Shown piece after piece: positions 20,310 to 29,917 of a stretch of 64,000 nucleotides of DNA. The notes under the pieces were generated by a model that ran no database searches, was not told the DNA's origin, and worked only from the letters and a program-made list of their open reading frames with translations. Source of the DNA: Thalassotalea loyana. GTDB taxonomy: Bacteria > Pseudomonadota > Gammaproteobacteria > Enterobacterales > Alteromonadaceae. The DNA lies in contig NZ_BSSV01000001.1 of the NCBI RefSeq assembly GCF_030161435.1, positions 620,001-684,000 on the forward strand. The letters are read 5' to 3'. The position numbers and the translations under genes were made by a program. Position 1 is the stretch's first letter; every line of letters begins with the position of its first letter.

Positions 20310-22284
20310 ATTAAATGTAGGTGACTTTGTTGTTAAAGATAAACGGCAGTATGAAGTGATTTCCATTGAAGGATCGAGCATCGAAATTAAGGATAGCTTT
20401 TCGTCAGTAGAAGTTGAGCTATCTTATTCTGAGCTTTCAAACCTTATTTTTAGAGGGGAAGCAAAGGTTGTTAACTCAGACGAAAAGATTGAGCGAGTAT
20501 CTGGTGATAGCGCTCGTGACTTTTCAAGCTACCCAGAAAGCCTCAAAAAAGTAGCGTTGTATCGATGGAAATTCGTTAACAAAGTTAAAGAGAAAAAGAT
20601 TTCAAAATATACTGCAAAATGGCTAGATCCAGTCATAAAAGAAGTTGTTGATGAGTTTGCTGTTAAACCTACGACATGGAGAACTTTGGAACGCTGGATT
20701 AAACGACATAAAGTTATGGGTATGAGAGGACTTATCCCTCAAAATGAACAAAAGGGAAATAGCGAATCAAGAGTTCCAGAAAAAACAGATGAATATATAA
20801 CAGAGGCACTGCTTAAACTGAATAAGAGTGAAAGAATTTCATTTCGTACTGCCCACACCAAATTTAAAGATGCAATTATTATTTATAACTCAACTAGGCC
20901 GCCTGAAGAACATATCCCTATTATCTCTTATCAAGCATTTATACCTAGAGCAAAACGAGTTGCACCCTATGAAAAATTAGTCGCGCAAATAGGTAAGCAA
21001 AAAGCTGATGTACTGTTTAAAACACAGAATAAAGCAGAACGGATAACCAAAATTTTAGATCGGGCTGAGATTGATCACACTGTACTCGACCTGTTTATTA
21101 TTGATGAGTATTTGCGTTTACCGTTAGGTAGACCAACAGTTACTGCCGTTCTTGATAGACGCTCACGGAGTATATTAGGCATATATATTGGTTTTGAACC
21201 GCCAAGCTATTTGAGCGTATCAAAAGCCGTAAAAAATGCTATTTCAGATAAAACAGAGCTTATTGAACAATACGATAGCGTAAAGGGGAAGTGGTATTGT
21301 CGAGGGGTGTTCAACTATCTTGCTACTGATGTTGGTAAAGATCTTATGAGTGAAGCATTAGAAGAATCGCTGTTAGATATCGGAACTACTTTGCTCAAGA
21401 ATCCAGTAAAGAAGCCTTGGTATAAGGGGGCAATAGAATCATATTTCAAAACTTTAAATCAGACTTTATTGGATGATAAACCGGGCAAGGTTTTTTCGGA
21501 TTTGTTTGACACTAATGATTACAATCCACAAGAAAACGCTGTTATATCAATGTCTACATTCATGGATATTTTTTACTGTTGGTTAGTAGATATTTATCAA
21601 TGTACTCCCAAAGGTGAAGGCGAAGATGAAGTTATCCCTAATATGGCTTGGCTAGAAGATGAAGTTAATGTTGATACTGACCCAGTTTCACCAGAAAGAT
21701 TAGAAATAATCTTCTCTGAAAATGATACTCGCACTAATCGTGAGAAGGGGATAAGAAAGTTTGACCTTTGGTACTCCAACAATGAATTAACGCTGTTGAG
21801 AAAAAATGGTTTTACCAAAGATCTACAAATCAAAACCAATCGAGAAAATATCAGTAAGATAAAAGTATGGCACCCGGTAAATAAAGAGTTTTTCGATGTC
21901 CCCGCAGTTGATCAAGAATATACTGAGAACTTAACACTACATCAGCACGACATAATTAAAAAATATCGAAAACGATTAATTAGCCAGAATATTGATGAGC
22001 TTTCATTAGCGCAAGCTAGACAGAGAATAGAAGAGATCATCGAGCGCGAAATAGTTTTAAATCGTAAGATGAAAATCTCGGCAGCAAAAAGGCTCTCAAG
22101 ATATCGAAATATCGAAGGTGGAGGCAACACTTCAGTTGTATCAGAAGAGCAAAAAGCAAAAATTGAAGCTGCTCAGCCTAAGAATTCAACCACTGATGGA
22201 GCCGCTAAAAAAACTAGTAGTGGGCTTGGAGATCTTGCTAAGGCTCTAGAAAAAAATAGAGCTGGAAATGAGGAATCAGAATAG
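20299..22284 (+). CDS. tnsB: TnsB-type DDE transposase
   Basis: 661 aa. The retroviral-integrase-like core carries D269 (FIIDEYL), D344 (YLATDVGKDL) and E380 (WYKGAIESYFKTLN), a 36-residue D-to-E spacing as in TnsB/Mu-type transposases. The N-terminal third holds helix-turn-helix end-binding domains, including KYTAKWLDPVIKEVV and PTTWRTLERWIKRH. The low-complexity C-terminal tail (from about 615) is the usual region for contacting TnsC. It overlaps tnsA by 11 bp and tnsC by one base. Confidence 0.95.
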   Translation: MAFKLNVGDFVVKDKRQYEVISIEGSSIEIKDSFSSVEVELSYSELSNLIFRGEAKVVNSDEKIERVSGDSARDFSSYPESLKKVALYRWKFVNKVKEKKISKYTAKWLDPVIKEVVDEFAVKPTTWRTLERWIKRHKVMGMRGLIPQNEQKGNSESRVPEKTDEYITEALLKLNKSERISFRTAHTKFKDAIIIYNSTRPPEEHIPIISYQAFIPRAKRVAPYEKLVAQIGKQKADVLFKTQNKAERITKILDRAEIDHTVLDLFIIDEYLRLPLGRPTVTAVLDRRSRSILGIYIGFEPPSYLSVSKAVKNAISDKTELIEQYDSVKGKWYCRGVFNYLATDVGKDLMSEALEESLLDIGTTLLKNPVKKPWYKGAIESYFKTLNQTLLDDKPGKVFSDLFDTNDYNPQENAVISMSTFMDIFYCWLVDIYQCTPKGEGEDEVIPNMAWLEDEVNVDTDPVSPERLEIIFSENDTRTNREKGIRKFDLWYSNNELTLLRKNGFTKDLQIKTNRENISKIKVWHPVNKEFFDVPAVDQEYTENLTLHQHDIIKKYRKRLISQNIDELSLAQARQRIEEIIEREIVLNRKMKISAAKRLSRYRNIEGGGNTSVVSEEQKAKIEAAQPKNSTTDGAAKKTSSGLGDLAKALEKNRAGNEESE

Positions 22285-23294
22285 TGACAAGTATTGCAGA
22301 CAAGATTGAACAGATAGAAAACATTTTCGTTGAAACTCCTATAATCAAAGAGATCATGGCTGATATCGATGAAGTAATGGAAACAGCCAAAATAGTCGGT
22401 TATTCAAAACAACCTGACAGTATTCTTATTACTGGTCAAAGCGGCATGGGTAAAACAACAATTTTCGATCATTATTTATCGAAGTATCCAAGAGTTGAGC
22501 AAGATGAAGGGGACATAGTGCCAATTCTTGCATCGACCTTACTTGATGATAAGTCCCCAAAAGGTGCTCCCGGCCATATGCTTAGAGATTTGGGCGACTG
22601 GTTGGAAGGTAAAGGAGGGACTCGCGGTGAACTAACTGATAGGTTTGTAATTCAATGCAATGGCGCAAAAGTAGAAGCAATATTTATAGATGAGTTTCAA
22701 AATGCTATTGAAAACGGCACTGATAAGATTATTTGGAATACATCTGAATGGATAAAGACATTAATTAATTTGACACGCAGACCCGTATGTTTGTTCGGTA
22801 TGCCCTATTCTCAGCAAGTTATCCAAGCAAACCCAGCTTTAATAAGCAGATTTCCTTTAATTCATCATATTGAAGAATATGATACCGAAACCGCCAATGA
22901 ATGGTTAGATTTTCTTAAAGAAGTAGATAAACAGCTACCATTTGATGAAAGAGCTAATTTGTCAGAGCCTGATTTAGGTCTCAGGTTAATGTGTGCCGCT
23001 GGCGGTAACTTAGGTCGATTGATGAAAAGAATTATAAGGCCAGCAGCAAAAGCAGCGGTAAAAGATGGGTCCAAAACTGTAACTCATGCTCATTTATTCA
23101 AAGCGATAAAAAAGAGATTGAAGCTTGCAGATAACGACAATCCTTTAAATCTTGATATTTCTTTAAATGACTTTGAAGTAGTGCATGTTATAGCCGAAAC
23201 ACAATATCATAAGCCGTTTTCAAGAAACCCAAACTGGACATACAAACAAGTTTCAAGCGAAGAGAGTTTAGGTAGTGTCTTATCAAAAAGTTAA
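22284..23294 (+). CDS. tnsC: TnsC/TniB AAA+ transposition regulator
   Basis: 336-aa AAA+ ATPase that links target selectors (TniQ/TnsD) to the TnsAB transposase and gives target immunity. Walker A is GQSGMGKTT (about 51-59), Walker B IFIDEFQN (about 134-141), sensor region PVCLFGMPYS, then arginine-finger-like SRFPLIHHIEEY. The start is GTG overlapping the tnsB stop (TAGTG), with GAGGA upstream. It is shorter than Tn7 TnsC (555 aa), more like compact TniB/TnsC proteins. Confidence 0.93.
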   Translation: MTSIADKIEQIENIFVETPIIKEIMADIDEVMETAKIVGYSKQPDSILITGQSGMGKTTIFDHYLSKYPRVEQDEGDIVPILASTLLDDKSPKGAPGHMLRDLGDWLEGKGGTRGELTDRFVIQCNGAKVEAIFIDEFQNAIENGTDKIIWNTSEWIKTLINLTRRPVCLFGMPYSQQVIQANPALISRFPLIHHIEEYDTETANEWLDFLKEVDKQLPFDERANLSEPDLGLRLMCAAGGNLGRLMKRIIRPAAKAAVKDGSKTVTHAHLFKAIKKRLKLADNDNPLNLDISLNDFEVVHVIAETQYHKPFSRNPNWTYKQVSSEESLGSVLSKS

Positions 23295-24369
23295 TAGCAG
23301 ATTATTAATAAGACCAAGAGCTATTCCTAAAGAGTCGTTTCAAAGTTATTTGATTAGATTAGCAAGGGAAAACGGGTATAAATATAAAGCTTTTTCTTCG
23401 GGTATTACCGCAAATTCTAAACCTCATCGTTCCTTTAAACCTGAGGATAGAACTGATATTCAGTTTTTAATATCAAATATAGCGGATAATAATGCTCGCA
23501 ACTTGGTTGATGTGTGGGAATGTGGATTTTATTTCAAACATCTATTTGATTATTCTCGTATCAAGATTTGTCCAAAGTGTTATACAAATGAAAAAGTTTT
23601 GCCGCCTTACTGGTGGTTGAAAAACTATTTGATATGCGATGAACATCAATTGCTTCTTATTGATTCGTGCGGCAATTGCAATACAAGATTTAATGAAGAT
23701 TCTATTGCATATGGACATTGCATGGAGTGCGGATTAGAAATTGAACACAATAAATCGGCAGAGTTAAATTCAGGAATGTTTGATAAAAAACTGCATAGCG
23801 TATGCGCAGCAGAGGAAATGAACACAAGCCGATTTAGGGAATTAATATCTAATGAAGTAGAGCAGATCTATGTTCATTATCAAATTTGTTCATATTTATT
23901 AAAGGAAGTGCTGAATAGAGATAAGTATATAAATCACAGGCGAACACTTGATATCTACTCGCTCTACACTGAACAAAAAGAAATCCAAAGCATTGTTAAG
24001 AATGATGCGCTTGGTCAATTGATGTACGAAGCACTGTGTTCGTATCGAGCCAGAGGTGGGAAAGGGGTATCTTCATTAATCAACCCTATTTTTAAATTGA
24101 TTATGTCTCATCAAGGCCATCTATACAGAGCAACACTAGTCAAATTATTGATTGAAGAACCCAAAGATTTAGCTGACTGGGCTATAGGATTGAATTGGCT
24201 TGAAAAACTACTCTCTATCGATGCGAATAATTTAAGAAATTTTGTTAAAGAGTATAGTCCTAATCTGGAAGAAAAAAGCCAAGGACCTTTTGCCGTCTTG
24301 ATTCGAGATCTGAATTTGGTGATGTCGGAATATTCGAAACACTCGGCCACATTTGAATTACCACGATAA
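23275..24369 (+). CDS. tniQ: Short TniQ target-selection protein
   Basis: 364-aa TniQ family protein. The conserved N-terminus RLLIRPRAIPKESFQSYLIRL is followed by zinc-binding Cys/His groups CPKC (about 100), CDEH (about 121), CGNC (about 133) and CMEC (about 150). GTG start, overlapping tnsC by 20 bp, hence co-translated with tnsABC. The C-terminal part (about 170-364) is helical with no recognisable extra DNA-binding array, unlike the longer inverted homologue. It may serve a second targeting pathway or bridge the long TniQ to TnsC. Confidence 0.88.
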   Translation: MSYQKVNSRLLIRPRAIPKESFQSYLIRLARENGYKYKAFSSGITANSKPHRSFKPEDRTDIQFLISNIADNNARNLVDVWECGFYFKHLFDYSRIKICPKCYTNEKVLPPYWWLKNYLICDEHQLLLIDSCGNCNTRFNEDSIAYGHCMECGLEIEHNKSAELNSGMFDKKLHSVCAAEEMNTSRFRELISNEVEQIYVHYQICSYLLKEVLNRDKYINHRRTLDIYSLYTEQKEIQSIVKNDALGQLMYEALCSYRARGGKGVSSLINPIFKLIMSHQGHLYRATLVKLLIEEPKDLADWAIGLNWLEKLLSIDANNLRNFVKEYSPNLEEKSQGPFAVLIRDLNLVMSEYSKHSATFELPR

Positions 24370-24375
24370 TCAGAT

Positions 24376-26136
24376 TTATAACTTTGAAAATAGATTTACG
24401 CAACATCCATCAATGTTAGGCCCTGATAACTTCTTGTAATTAGCTATTGGTGAATTTAGCTGGTCACGAAGCAAGTAATGCGATTTAAAATTAGCAATGC
24501 TAGCTTTTGAAATCATTTTTACAGGTCTAGGCGTGCGCTTTACGTTGATCTTTTCAGCCTTCAAATATCCAAGCTTTATAAAATCGTAGATCGCATTTTT
24601 ATTGGTATTTAAAAGCTTAATGGCTTCAGAGGGGCTAACAAATAGTTGGCTTGGCTCATCAGTATCGTCCAAATTAGGTATAAACTGCATGAGCGAATTA
24701 GGCTTTTTCTTATCAGGTTTATAGCTGTACTCTATTTCACCTGACAGCATAGATTTTATCAGGTTAGCGAAATTTACCTTTGAAAACGTGTAGCGTTTAA
24801 CAGCATGTCGATTACCCCTAACATTTTTACAAGCACTAGCGATGAGTTGTGTTACTAATTTGTCTGCTTCAGATCGCTCAATAAGCCAATCTCTATTTGA
24901 CTCTGTAGGGTGCAACAATGCCTGAATAATACCTGCCCTAAATAATTGTCTGGCATGGTAAATACTTATTGATAAATAGGCTGCGCACTGCTCAAGTGAG
25001 AGACAATTAGTTAACTTATTTTTGAAATCAAGAATGTTAGTACGCTTAAATAAGTCAGTGCCATTGGCTAATGTTTTACTCACTGATAACAGCCCTTCCC
25101 GGACATACAGGTTAACTCTCGATACGCGGCATCCTAGAATTTTAGCGACTTGTTCTTTGCTGATGTAATTAGACTCAGTTTTTACTTCATCACTAACAAT
25201 TGACAGTGATGACATCAACAAACCATTTGAATAATGTTCTTTCAGGTACTGTTCAAACCCTGATTTAAGCAGCTTGTAAGCTGTTGAGCGTTTATTCTCA
25301 GGTCTGTATAAATCATCATAGAGATCCCTAAAGCATTTACGAACCCCGGTTATCCTTGATGATGCCATTGGATGGGACTCAAAGTAATTTAGTAATTCAA
25401 AATATCTTTCAGGCCATTCTGCTATGTACCAGTGGGCCGGAGCATAGAAATTATGGCTGGAGTTGAGTTCATATTTTGTCGTGAAGCTTGACCCAAATGC
25501 TACTTGATGAAACCGAGCAAAAAACTCTAATAAGTCACAGTACTCAGCAAGATCTAATACTTTGTCAGCTATAACCAAACTACTGCGTGTAAGCTTTTCT
25601 AATTGTTCATTTATTGCTAATTCAGCTTCGCCAATATCAATCGGGTGTATTTGAGGTATCCATGTTGGAGCATCACGCCACAAATAATGTGTGGCCCACG
25701 TTAGCTTCCTGCCAGTATCGGGGTGCATATCTATTAGCGGGGTCCCATGCTTGCAACAAAACGTTTTTGCCAACAAGCTATTGCTGAACGGAATAGATTG
25801 TTGTTCCTGATAGCAATAAGGACATATTCGAACATTAGAAAAGTTAATTGTCTTAGTCAAAAATTCTTGCTCAAACCCTAAACACCGTGTGCTAAATGTA
25901 TGCGTGAAGATTAACTCTCTCAATTGGATAGTCTCAATATTAGCCAGCATTGCAACTCTGTCTAAATCAAAGTCCCCAAAAAAGGTTTTCTTACCCGGCA
26001 GTCTGTTGTTGCTTAACAAGCAACGCTCATCACGTAATAGCTGCATTGCGTTCTTGTAACCATTTGCCGCAGTTAAGCGGAGTAGATAATTGGGCAAAGT
26101 GTCGGTGGCTTTTGGGTAGGGGCGAATAAGTAACAT
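24376..26136 (-). CDS. Long TniQ/TnsD-like target selector with C-terminal helix-turn-helix array
   Basis: 586 aa, inverted and converging on tniQ with only 6 bp between stops. The N-terminus (MLLIRPYPKATDTLPNYLLR) and zinc motifs CPYC (about 103) and CCKHG (about 127) are TniQ. The C-terminal half holds three segments that look like small MerR/excisionase-type helix-turn-helix units: ISKEQVAKILGCRVSRVNLY (about 320), CLSLEQCAAYLSISIYHARQ (about 376) and VSPSEAIKLLNTNKNAIYDF (about 498). TnsD proteins read a specific target, so this is the best candidate for recognising the parE 3' end. The domain repeats are read by eye. It shares a divergent upstream region with the WYL regulator. Confidence 0.85.
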   Translation of the reverse strand: MLLIRPYPKATDTLPNYLLRLTAANGYKNAMQLLRDERCLLSNNRLPGKKTFFGDFDLDRVAMLANIETIQLRELIFTHTFSTRCLGFEQEFLTKTINFSNVRICPYCYQEQQSIPFSNSLLAKTFCCKHGTPLIDMHPDTGRKLTWATHYLWRDAPTWIPQIHPIDIGEAELAINEQLEKLTRSSLVIADKVLDLAEYCDLLEFFARFHQVAFGSSFTTKYELNSSHNFYAPAHWYIAEWPERYFELLNYFESHPMASSRITGVRKCFRDLYDDLYRPENKRSTAYKLLKSGFEQYLKEHYSNGLLMSSLSIVSDEVKTESNYISKEQVAKILGCRVSRVNLYVREGLLSVSKTLANGTDLFKRTNILDFKNKLTNCLSLEQCAAYLSISIYHARQLFRAGIIQALLHPTESNRDWLIERSEADKLVTQLIASACKNVRGNRHAVKRYTFSKVNFANLIKSMLSGEIEYSYKPDKKKPNSLMQFIPNLDDTDEPSQLFVSPSEAIKLLNTNKNAIYDFIKLGYLKAEKINVKRTPRPVKMISKASIANFKSHYLLRDQLNSPIANYKKLSGPNIDGCCVNLFSKL

Positions 26137-26198
26137 GGTGTTGAGCTTGTTTTAATGAAGTTACTTTTCAGTTAAGCAGTAAATTACGATAGATCAAA

Positions 26199-26235
26199 TC
26201 AAAATGATAATATCTAAATGATATTACTATTTTGA
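26199..26235. promoter_or_regulatory. 37-bp dyad, probable operator of the WYL regulator
   Basis: Left arm TCAAAATGATAATATC (26199-26214) and right arm GATATTACTATTTTGA (26220-26235) are inverted copies matching at 14 of 16 positions, separated by 5 bp. It lies in the divergent region between the tniQ/tnsD-like gene and the WYL regulator, 60 bp before the regulator's GTG. BrxR/CapW regulators repress their own defence operons from such dyads, so autorepression is the likely role. Confidence 0.65.
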
Positions 26236-26294
26236 TTGCAAGTTATTTGAATTGGTATTAATGTGATAATTAATAAACATAAAAATAATTAAAA

Positions 26295-27173
26295 GTGACA
26301 GTGACGGAACTCGCAGAACTTAACTACGCACAGAGAGAGCGACTAGCATTTATCGACTTTTGCCTACAGTTTATTGGGCAATTGGCGAGGGCTGATCTTG
26401 TTAATCACTTTAAAACGGGATTAGCGTCTTGTTCACGTGACCTAACGCTTTACAAAGAATTAGCGCCAAATAACATGACGCTAAAACATGAGACAAAACA
26501 GTATTACCGTACTGAAGAATTCAAGCCCGTTTTTGAGCATAACCCAGAAGCGATACTCGGAAGTCTTTGCCGTGGTTTTGGTGATGGCTTATCGCAAGGT
26601 ATTAGTCCATCAGAAAAGTGCATTGATGCGACTCGGTTAATTCATCCAGACTCAGATGTTATTGCCACGTTAATGCGTGCGATCAACAACCGCCACGCTA
26701 TCTCGTGCGATTATATTTCATTAAGTTCAGGTGAAAGTTCTCGTGAGATCATCCCTCACGCAATAGCTAATAACGGTCAGCGTTGGCATGTTCGAGCCTA
26801 TGATAAAAAATCAGAAGAGTTTCGTGATTTCGTTTGTACGCGATTACAAAACGTAACTGAAATTCAAAAGCCAATCGCTACTATGCAAGCAGGTGAATAT
26901 GACAAACAGTGGCACAACATTATCAATATCGAATTAGTCGTACATCCATCTGTAAAGCATTCTAAAGCTATCGAATTAGATTTTGGTATGTCGGGTGGCA
27001 TTTTACATTTAGAGGTTCGAGAGGCGCTTATAGGCTACTTAATGCGGCAGTGGAACGTTGATTGTTCGTTAGACGCGTCATTAATTGGCAATGAGCTTCA
27101 CCTTTGGCTTGCCAATATAAAAGAATTACAAGGGATTGATAGTATGGCTATTGCTCCCGGATACAAGTTATAA
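26295..27173 (+). CDS. WYL-domain transcriptional regulator (BrxR/CapW type)
   Basis: 292 aa. N-terminal winged helix (AQRERLAFIDFCLQFIGQL, then RADLVNHFKTGLASCSRDL), central WYL domain (about 120-200: NNRHAISCDYISLSSGE, then RWHVRAYDKKSEEFRDFVCTR) and a C-terminal WCX-like extension. Length and layout match the BrxR/CapW repressors that sit first in BREX, CBASS and other defence operons, where ligand binding to WYL is thought to relieve repression. Start is GTG 26295 or GTG 26301; neither has a clear ribosome site, so a leaderless transcript is possible. Followed 17 bp later by the methyltransferase. Confidence 0.88.
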   Translation: MTVTELAELNYAQRERLAFIDFCLQFIGQLARADLVNHFKTGLASCSRDLTLYKELAPNNMTLKHETKQYYRTEEFKPVFEHNPEAILGSLCRGFGDGLSQGISPSEKCIDATRLIHPDSDVIATLMRAINNRHAISCDYISLSSGESSREIIPHAIANNGQRWHVRAYDKKSEEFRDFVCTRLQNVTEIQKPIATMQAGEYDKQWHNIINIELVVHPSVKHSKAIELDFGMSGGILHLEVREALIGYLMRQWNVDCSLDASLIGNELHLWLANIKELQGIDSMAIAPGYKL

Positions 27174-27190
27174 GAATAACGGAATATTAA

Positions 27191-29917
27191 ATGAACATTA
27201 CTCAAATAGAAGAAATTGTTAAGAAGTTAGTTGTTGATGTTAACGCAGATAGCGTTAACAAGGACGAGTTTATTTATCAACTGATGGCGGCTTATGGTCA
27301 TCGCAAAACGACAATCGGGCGCATCAAATCAGGTGAACGTAACTTAGCTGATGTAGAGGGAGAAGTAAGAGCTAAGCGACATATCTATTTCAAACATTGC
27401 CAAGGGAATAGCGTGTTATCAGATATAGATAGCATGAAGAAACAGCCTTCTGTAGCTCGTGAGAAAATACGTTTTGTCATTGCTACCGATTTTAATCAGT
27501 TTGTTGCCATAGATACTCGTACCAACGACACCCTTGATATTGAGTTTAACGACTTAGGTAAGCATTTCGATTTTTTCTTGCCGTGGGCGGGGATGGAAAA
27601 GGCAGTTTATCAAGGTGAAAACCCCGCTGACGTGAAAGCTGCTGAGAAAATGGCGAAGCTGTTTGACCTTATCAAGGCTGACAATTTCACTGACGAAAAT
27701 AAGGATGACACTCAAGCGCTCCACAACTTAAACGTATTTTTAACTCGTTTGTTATTCTGTTTCTTTGCTGAAGACACTGGCATTTTTAAACAAAATCAGT
27801 TTAGTGGTGAATTGGAGTCCCATACCAAAGTTGATGGCTCTGATGTTGCAGAGTATTTAAATCGTTTGTTTGAAGTATTAAATACGCCTAAAGACAAACG
27901 AGCTGATTTACCTGACTACTTAGCGAGCTTTGAGTTTGTTAATGGTGGATTATTTGCCGATAACATCAAATCGCCAAGGTTTTCAACTAAGTCTCGTAAA
28001 ATGCTGATTGAGTCGGGCAGCGAATTAGATTGGTCTGATATAAATCCAGATATTTTTGGTTCGATGATCCAAGCAGTAGTACACCCTGACCAGCGTGGCG
28101 GTATGGGAATGCACTACACCTCTGTTACCAACATTATGAAGGTGATTGAGCCGCTTTTCTTGGACGGGTTATACGCAGAGCTGGAAAACATTGAGTTAAA
28201 TATAGGTACAAAATTAAAGCCAAGTCGACTACGTAAATTGCACGACAGAATATCTGAAATTAAGCTTTTCGATCCTGCTTGTGGTTCAGGTAATTTCCTA
28301 ATAATAGCTTTTAAAGAATTGAGAAAGCTTGAAATGGAAATTATCAAGCGTCTTCAAGAATTAGAGGAAAACGAAAACCAAGATGACCTGTTTGGTGAGG
28401 TTGGGCTGGAGTCATCGTTTTCTAGAATAAATTTGTCCCAATTTTATGGCATAGAGTTAGATGATTTTGCGCATGAGGTTGCAATATTGTCATTGTGGTT
28501 GGCTCAACATCAGATGAATGTTGAGTTTAAAGCCGAATTTGGTGACTGTGAACCACCACTCCCATTGAGTAAAAGTGGCAATATATTTCAAGGAAATGCA
28601 TGTTTAATGGATTGGAGTGATTGTTGTCCAAAACAAGGAGAGATCTATATTCTAGGGAACCCCCCTTATCTTGGCGGTAAAAAATTATCTGATGAAAACA
28701 AGCGTGATATGGTTGAATCAGGTCTGGGAAAAGCTCTCTTAGTCGATTATATCGGATGTTGGTTCTTAAAAGCGTCACAATATATAAAAAATATAAATGC
28801 AAGGTTTGCTTTTGTTTCCACAAAATCTATATGTCAAGGCGAGCAAGTATCTCTCTTGTGGCCGAAAATATATTCGGAAAACGTAGAAATCCAGTTCTGT
28901 TACCAGCCTTTTACTTGGAGTAATAGTGCGAAAGACCTTGCTGGTGTTACCTGTATCATTGTAGGTGTCGGTAATGCAGATTCTCGTCAAAAAGAAATTT
29001 ATACAGATCAATACTCATATTTGGTGTCTTCAATAAGTCCGTATCTAATTGAAGGTTCTCAAGAAACTGTATCGCCTAGAGGCAAGCCAATATCGCCTAT
29101 TCCTATAATGTGTATGGGAAGTAATGCTATAGACGGAAAGCACTTAGTTGTTGAAAAAAATGAATATTTAGAGCAAATGAAAATGCATCCAGATAGCAAG
29201 CCGTTTTATAAACGTTATATTGGTGCAACTGATTTTTTGTCTGGCAAAGAAAGATATTGCTTATGGATAGATGATGAAAAAGTAAATGAAGCATCTAGAT
29301 TTGAGTTTATTAGTAAAAGACTGGAATCATGTAAAAATTACCGAAGAACCGCAGGGAGAGACGCAAAAAAAGTAGCGGATACTCCGCATAGGTTTTGCTA
29401 CAGGACACATAAAAACACTCAAGCTATAATTTTTCCTCGAACTACTACAGAAAGGCGAGTGTACGTCCCAGTCGGTTTTATTGATGGGAATACAAGTGTT
29501 ATTAATGAAGCGGCTTTTGCTATATACGATGCAGCACCATATTTGGTTAGTTTACTGTCTTCTAAATTGCATTATGTTTGGTTTTCTACTACCAGTGGAC
29601 GATTAAGAACTGGTTTTAGGTATTCTGTAAAGCTAAGCTACAACAATTTCCCTGTACCTGTTTTAACAGATAGTCAAATTGAAATGCTCAATGAAATGGC
29701 TATTGAAATCTTGAGTGTTAGAGAACAATTCCCCAGTCAGACATTAACTGAGTTGTATGACCCAGATAAAATGCCTAGCGAACTATTGGCTGTTCATAAA
29801 AAGAATGATGCTTTGGTAGAAAAAATCTACACCTCGGAAAATTTGAAAACGGATTCTGAAAGGTTATCTATTTTATTTAAACTTTATAAAAATATGACAG
29901 GAGGTCAAAATGCCTAA
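27191..29917 (+). CDS. MmeI-like N6-adenine DNA methyltransferase without a visible nuclease motif
   Basis: 908 aa. The methyltransferase core has motif I FDPACGSGNF (360-369) and motif IV NPPY (490-493), so N6-adenine methylation is expected. A helical spacer (LLFCFFAEDTGIF, about 187-199; GGMGMHYTS, about 303-311) and a C-terminal target-recognition-like region (about 640-850) follow the plan of single-chain type IIG/MmeI enzymes. Those carry a D...ExK nuclease at the N-terminus; here residues 1-130 show no convincing one. Cleavage may therefore be delegated to the downstream GIY-YIG protein. It overlaps the helicase gene by 8 bp. It would protect host DNA. Confidence 0.86.
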   Translation: MNITQIEEIVKKLVVDVNADSVNKDEFIYQLMAAYGHRKTTIGRIKSGERNLADVEGEVRAKRHIYFKHCQGNSVLSDIDSMKKQPSVAREKIRFVIATDFNQFVAIDTRTNDTLDIEFNDLGKHFDFFLPWAGMEKAVYQGENPADVKAAEKMAKLFDLIKADNFTDENKDDTQALHNLNVFLTRLLFCFFAEDTGIFKQNQFSGELESHTKVDGSDVAEYLNRLFEVLNTPKDKRADLPDYLASFEFVNGGLFADNIKSPRFSTKSRKMLIESGSELDWSDINPDIFGSMIQAVVHPDQRGGMGMHYTSVTNIMKVIEPLFLDGLYAELENIELNIGTKLKPSRLRKLHDRISEIKLFDPACGSGNFLIIAFKELRKLEMEIIKRLQELEENENQDDLFGEVGLESSFSRINLSQFYGIELDDFAHEVAILSLWLAQHQMNVEFKAEFGDCEPPLPLSKSGNIFQGNACLMDWSDCCPKQGEIYILGNPPYLGGKKLSDENKRDMVESGLGKALLVDYIGCWFLKASQYIKNINARFAFVSTKSICQGEQVSLLWPKIYSENVEIQFCYQPFTWSNSAKDLAGVTCIIVGVGNADSRQKEIYTDQYSYLVSSISPYLIEGSQETVSPRGKPISPIPIMCMGSNAIDGKHLVVEKNEYLEQMKMHPDSKPFYKRYIGATDFLSGKERYCLWIDDEKVNEASRFEFISKRLESCKNYRRTAGRDAKKVADTPHRFCYRTHKNTQAIIFPRTTTERRVYVPVGFIDGNTSVINEAAFAIYDAAPYLVSLLSSKLHYVWFSTTSGRLRTGFRYSVKLSYNNFPVPVLTDSQIEMLNEMAIEILSVREQFPSQTLTELYDPDKMPSELLAVHKKNDALVEKIYTSENLKTDSERLSILFKLYKNMTGGQNA

